Shown here: piece by piece, positions 7,064-9,802 of the stretch
Layout: every line of letters starts with the position of its first letter
Position numbering within the stretch: position 1 is the first letter of the stretch
Source of the DNA: Burkholderiaceae bacterium
GTDB taxonomy: Bacteria; Pseudomonadota; Gammaproteobacteria; Burkholderiales; Burkholderiaceae
DNA: 9,802 nt
Direction: 5' to 3'
NCBI GenBank assembly: GCA_025458735.1
Contig: JALORV010000012.1
Span: 1 to 9,802 of the forward strand
Position numbers and translations under genes: made by a program
The notes under the pieces: generated by a model
The model's database searches: none
The model's input: only the letters and a program-made list of their open reading frames with translations
Told to the model about the DNA's origin: nothing

Positions 7064-7087
7064 GGCACGCCGGTGCGACAGCGTGCC
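7064..7087 (+). repeat. Inverted repeat after the aminotransferase stop
   Basis: GGCACGC (7064-7070) and GCGTGCC (7081-7087) form a 7-bp perfect stem with a 10-nt loop, starting 12 bases after the aminotransferase stop. An alternative pairing, GCCGG (7069-7073) with CCGGC (7086-7090), competes with it. No T-run follows, so an intrinsic terminator is not supported. It may be an attenuating structure or chance in GC-rich DNA. Confidence 0.3.
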
Positions 7088-7102
7088 GGCCACGCCTGTC
7101 CG

Positions 7103-7108
7103 TAGAAT
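7103..7108 (+). promoter_or_regulatory. Possible -10 box for parC
   Basis: TAGAAT lies 30 bases upstream of the parC ATG and is the only A/T-rich hexamer in the 87-base gap. It matches the sigma-70 -10 consensus at 5 of 6 positions. The bases 17 upstream (AGCGTG) do not resemble a -35 element, so an activator or a weak promoter would be needed. parC may also be read from upstream transcription. Confidence 0.35.
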
Positions 7109-7138
7109 CCGTCGCCGCAGGACTTCACGATTTCTCCC

Positions 7139-9460
7139 ATGCTCGAGCAGCAAACCCTGTTTTCCGCCGACGGCGATGAGTCCAGCGCGCTGACGCTGGC
7201 CGAGTTCGCCCAGCGCGCCTACCTCGATTACGCGATCTCGGTCGTCAAGGGCCGCGCGCTGCCGGACGGCGCCGACGGCCAGAAGCCGGTGCAGCGCCGC
7301 ATCCTGTACGCGATGAACGAAATGGGGCTGGCGGCAGGCGCGCGCCCGGTCAAGTCCGCGCGCGTGGTGGGCGACGTGCTCGGCCGCTTCCACCCGCATG
7401 GCGACCAGGCCGCCTACGACGCGATGGTGCGCATGGCGCAGTCGTTCACGCTGCGCTACCCGCTGGTCGACGGCCAGGGCAACTTCGGCAGCCGCGACGG
7501 CGATGGCGCGGCGGCGATGCGCTACACCGAGGCGCGGCTGACGCCGATCGCGCGCCTGCTGCTGGATGAAATCGACGAAGGCACGGTCGACTTCATGCCG
7601 AACTACGACGGCTCGACCGAGGAGCCGCGGCTGCTGCCGGCACGGCTGCCGTTCGTGCTGCTCAATGGCGCCTCAGGCATCGCGGTGGGCATGGCCACCG
7701 AGATCCCGTCGCACAACCTGCGCGAAGTGGCCGCGGCCGCAGTGTTGCTGATCGCCCGCCCGCAGGCGACACTCGACGAGGTGATGGGGAAGCTGCCGGG
7801 GCCGGATTTTCCCGGCGGCGGACAGATCATCAGTCCCGAGGGCGACATCCGCGAGATCTACGCCAGCGGGCGCGGCAGCCTCAAGGTGCGGGCGCGGGTC
7901 GAGTTCGAGGAACTGGCGCGCGGCCAGTGGCAGCTCGTGGTGCGCGAACTGCCGCCGTCGACGTCGGCCCAGCGCGTGCTCGAGGAGATCGAGGAACTGA
8001 CCAACCCGAAGGTCCGGGCCGGCAAGAAGGCGCTGACCCCGGAACAGCAGCAGAACCGCGCGCTGATGCTGTCGATGCTCGACACGGTGCGTGACGAGTC
8101 CGGCAAGGATGCGGCCGTACGGCTGGTGTTCGAGCCGCGCACGTCGAAGATCGACCGCGACGAGTTCGTGCGCACGCTGCTCGCGCACACCGGCATGGAG
8201 TCGAGCGTCCCGGTCAACCTGGTGATGATCGGACGCGACGGGCGGCCGCGCTGCAAGCCGCTCGTCGAGATCCTCCTCGAGTGGATCGAATTCCGCGCCG
8301 ATACGGTACGGCGTCGCACCCGGCACCGGCTGCAGAAGGTCGAGGACCGCATCCACATCCTCGAAGGCCGCCAGGCGATCCTGCTGAACATCGACCAGGT
8401 GATCCGTCTGATCCGCAACTCGGACGATCCGAAGGCCGACCTGATCAAGGCGTTCCGGCTGAGCGAGCGCCAGGCCGACGACATCCTCGAGATCCGCCTG
8501 CGCCAGCTGGCGCGGCTGGAGGGCCTGCGGATCGAGCAGGAACTGGCCGAGTTGCGCAAGGACGAAGTCGCGCTGGGCAAGCTGCTGGGCAGCGAGGCTG
8601 CGCTGCGCCGGCAGGTCGGCAAGGAGATCGAGGAGGACGCCCGCAAGTTCGGTGATGCCCGTCGCACGCTGATCGAAGCCGCGGAGCGCGCCGCCGTCGA
8701 GGCGAAGGTGCTGGACGAGCCGGTCACCGTCATCGTTTCCGACAAGGGCTTCGTGCGCGCCCGCAGCGGCCATGGCCATGATGCTTCGCAGTTCTCGTTC
8801 AAGACCGGCGATGCGCTGTATGCGGCCTTCGAATGCCGCAGCGTCGATCAGCTGGTCGCGATCGGGAGCAACGGGCGCGTGTACTCGGTGCCGGTCGCGC
8901 AGCTGCCGTCTGCGCGCGGCGACGGTGCCCCGGTCAGTTCGATGATCGAGCTCGAGCCAGGCTCGCGACTCGTCGGTTACGTTGCCGGGGCGATCGATGC
9001 GCCACTGCTGCTGGCCACCAGCAGTGGCCACGGCTTCGCGGCCAGCCTCGGCGACATGGTCTCGCGCCAGAAGGCCGGCAAGCAGTTCATCACGGTCGAC
9101 GAAGGGGCCGTGCCGCTGCAGCCGCAGCGGGTCCGGGCCGCGCGGGACCGCCAGATCGCCTGCCTGTCGGCCAAGGGACGTGTGCTGGTTTTCGATGCCG
9201 GCGAGATCAAGGCGCTTTCATCCGGCGGCCGCGGTGTGACGCTGATGGACCTGGACGACGGCGAGACGCTGCTAGCAGCCTTGCCGATCGACGCCGGGGT
9301 CGTCCTCAGCGCGACGCGTGGTACTGCAGGCAAGCCGATCGAGGTGCGCCTGAGCGGAGCCTCGCTGGAAGCGCAGCGTGGCCATCGGGCCCGCAAGGGC
9401 AAGCTGGTGGATCCGAAACTCAAGCCGCCGTTTGTGCTGGCGCGTTTGCCGGAAGCCTGA
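7139..9460 (+). CDS. parC: DNA topoisomerase IV subunit A (ParC)
   Basis: This is the DNA-breaking subunit of topoisomerase IV, partner of ParE. The product has 773 residues (E. coli ParC has 752). The N-terminal winged-helix/tower region begins with [18 protein letters not shown] and carries the catalytic tyrosine Tyr129 in [10 protein letters not shown]. The conserved blocks VDGQGNFG and [18 protein letters not shown] follow. A charged, probably coiled-coil dimerisation region spans about 390-520. A beta-pinwheel-like C-terminal domain follows from about 520. The QRRGGKG box of GyrA is absent, which with the adjacent parE favours ParC over GyrA. The quinolone-resistance region reads [12 protein letters not shown] (85-96): position 90, Ser in E. 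coli ParC, is Gln, and position 94, Glu in E. coli, is Asp. Start ATG 7139 gives the expected N-terminus. A recognisable SD is weak (AGGA at 7119-7122, 16 bases upstream). Confidence 0.96.
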   Translation: MLEQQTLFSADGDESSALTLAEFAQRAYLDYAISVVKGRALPDGADGQKPVQRRILYAMNEMGLAAGARPVKSARVVGDVLGRFHPHGDQAAYDAMVRMAQSFTLRYPLVDGQGNFGSRDGDGAAAMRYTEARLTPIARLLLDEIDEGTVDFMPNYDGSTEEPRLLPARLPFVLLNGASGIAVGMATEIPSHNLREVAAAAVLLIARPQATLDEVMGKLPGPDFPGGGQIISPEGDIREIYASGRGSLKVRARVEFEELARGQWQLVVRELPPSTSAQRVLEEIEELTNPKVRAGKKALTPEQQQNRALMLSMLDTVRDESGKDAAVRLVFEPRTSKIDRDEFVRTLLAHTGMESSVPVNLVMIGRDGRPRCKPLVEILLEWIEFRADTVRRRTRHRLQKVEDRIHILEGRQAILLNIDQVIRLIRNSDDPKADLIKAFRLSERQADDILEIRLRQLARLEGLRIEQELAELRKDEVALGKLLGSEAALRRQVGKEIEEDARKFGDARRTLIEAAERAAVEAKVLDEPVTVIVSDKGFVRARSGHGHDASQFSFKTGDALYAAFECRSVDQLVAIGSNGRVYSVPVAQLPSARGDGAPVSSMIELEPGSRLVGYVAGAIDAPLLLATSSGHGFAASLGDMVSRQKAGKQFITVDEGAVPLQPQRVRAARDRQIACLSAKGRVLVFDAGEIKALSSGGRGVTLMDLDDGETLLAALPIDAGVVLSATRGTAGKPIEVRLSGASLEAQRGHRARKGKLVDPKLKPPFVLARLPEA

Positions 9461-9493
9461 GCACCGCGCGTCGCGCCGGCACACCCACTGCCG

Positions 9494-9499
9494 AAGGAG
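9494..9499 (+). promoter_or_regulatory. Ribosome binding site ahead of a mini-ORF and the CopD-like gene
   Basis: AAGGAG is a near-ideal Shine-Dalgarno sequence. It lies 8 bases before the ATG at 9508, which opens a 5-codon frame (MKMMP, stop 9523-9525), and 22 bases before the ATG at 9522 that opens the membrane-protein gene. Its placement favours initiation at 9508, so it probably acts on the downstream gene through coupling. Confidence 0.65.
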
Positions 9500-9507
9500 C
9501 CGCTGCC

Positions 9508-9525
9508 ATGAAGATGATGCCATGA
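9508..9525 (+). CDS. Five-codon mini-ORF (MKMMP) overlapping the start of the CopD-like gene
   Basis: The frame ATG AAG ATG ATG CCA TGA follows a strong AAGGAG at the right distance. Its stop overlaps the next gene's start in the classic ATGA arrangement (9522-9525). A functional peptide is unlikely; it would serve as a coupling leader. It seems to have arisen from a partial duplication, because the 10-mer TGCCATGAAG occurs at both 9504-9513 and 9518-9527. Whether it is translated cannot be judged from sequence alone. Confidence 0.35.
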   Translation: MKMMP

Positions 9526-9802
9526 AGTTCCTCTACACCGGGCTGCTGTTCGTGCATCTGGTCGGCGTCCTGATCTGGGTCGGAGGCATGTTCGTGCTGC
9601 ACTTTGCGGTGCGGCCGGCCGCCGCGGCGCAGTTGCCCCCGCCGCAGCGGCTGCCGCTGCTGGCGGCGGCGCTTGGCCGGTTCTTCTTCTGGGTGTCGAT
9701 CGCCATCGTCGCGATCCTCGCCAGCGGCATCGGACTGATCCTTGGCGCCGGCGGCTTCGGCAACGCCCATCTTTCCGTGCACGTGATGTTCGTCATCGGG
9801 CT
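9522..9802 (+). CDS. CopD-like integral membrane protein, N-terminal part, runs off the window
   Basis: The visible 93 residues begin MKFLYTGLLFVHLVGVLIWV and contain membrane helices at about 6-29 and 53-75, with a third starting near 84. The pattern of a first helix with HLVGVLIWVGGMF, then a Pro/Ala-rich stretch with RP and PPQR, then GRFFFWVSIAI, resembles small multi-helix proteins of the CopD/DUF2269-like group. Some of these are linked to copper handling, but many have no known role, so no substrate is assigned. Histidines at 12, 27, 83 and 87 lie in or next to helices and could bind metal or haem; this is inference. It starts 61 bases after parC, with the same orientation. The AAGGAG is badly placed for ATG 9522, but 9508 is in another frame and stops after five codons. 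Confidence 0.72.
   Translation, partial: MKFLYTGLLFVHLVGVLIWVGGMFVLHFAVRPAAAAQLPPPQRLPLLAAALGRFFFWVSIAIVAILASGIGLILGAGGFGNAHLSVHVMFVIG

Noticed and set aside
7673..9031. Long minus-strand open frame opposite parC
   Set aside because: Same reason: antisense shadow of a clear gene, with no motif.

Overview
The window is a GC-rich (roughly two-thirds G+C) stretch of a proteobacterial chromosome. The topoisomerase IV sequences, the tRNA and the dense GC-ending codon use point to a betaproteobacterium (Burkholderiales or Rhodocyclales type). That placement is inferred from remembered family resemblance, not from a search.

Left part. The window opens inside the 5' end of an AI-2E/PerM-family permease gene on the minus strand (1-330). 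About 370 bases without a convincing protein gene follow. They end in two perfect back-to-back hairpins (625-652 and 661-688), the second resembling an intrinsic terminator. Next is a minus-strand tRNA-Arg with anticodon CCU (699-770). Its apparent -10 box overlaps, on the opposite strand, a possible promoter for the rightward genes.

Central and right part, all on the plus strand. parE (917-2911) encodes the ATPase/TOPRIM subunit of topoisomerase IV. It is followed by a 1043-residue membrane-anchored PAS-GGDEF-EAL protein (3059-6190) whose EAL site is complete and whose GGDEF site is altered. After only 24 bases comes a class IV branched-chain aminotransferase (about 6215-7051), which appears to use a non-canonical start codon. 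parC (7139-9460) then encodes the DNA-cleaving subunit of topoisomerase IV. The window ends in the 5' part of a CopD-like integral membrane protein gene (9522 to the edge).

How they work together. ParE and ParC form the heterotetramer that decatenates daughter chromosomes. Here their genes are split by two genes with no evident topoisomerase role: one for cyclic-di-GMP turnover and one for branched-chain amino acid transamination. No mobile element, CRISPR array, phage gene or toxin-antitoxin pair was seen. This is mostly a housekeeping region. Its points of interest are small-scale: start-site architecture, overlapping promoters, in-phase PAS repeats, and residue changes in the GGDEF and quinolone-resistance regions. 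I did not find a convincing new multi-gene system.
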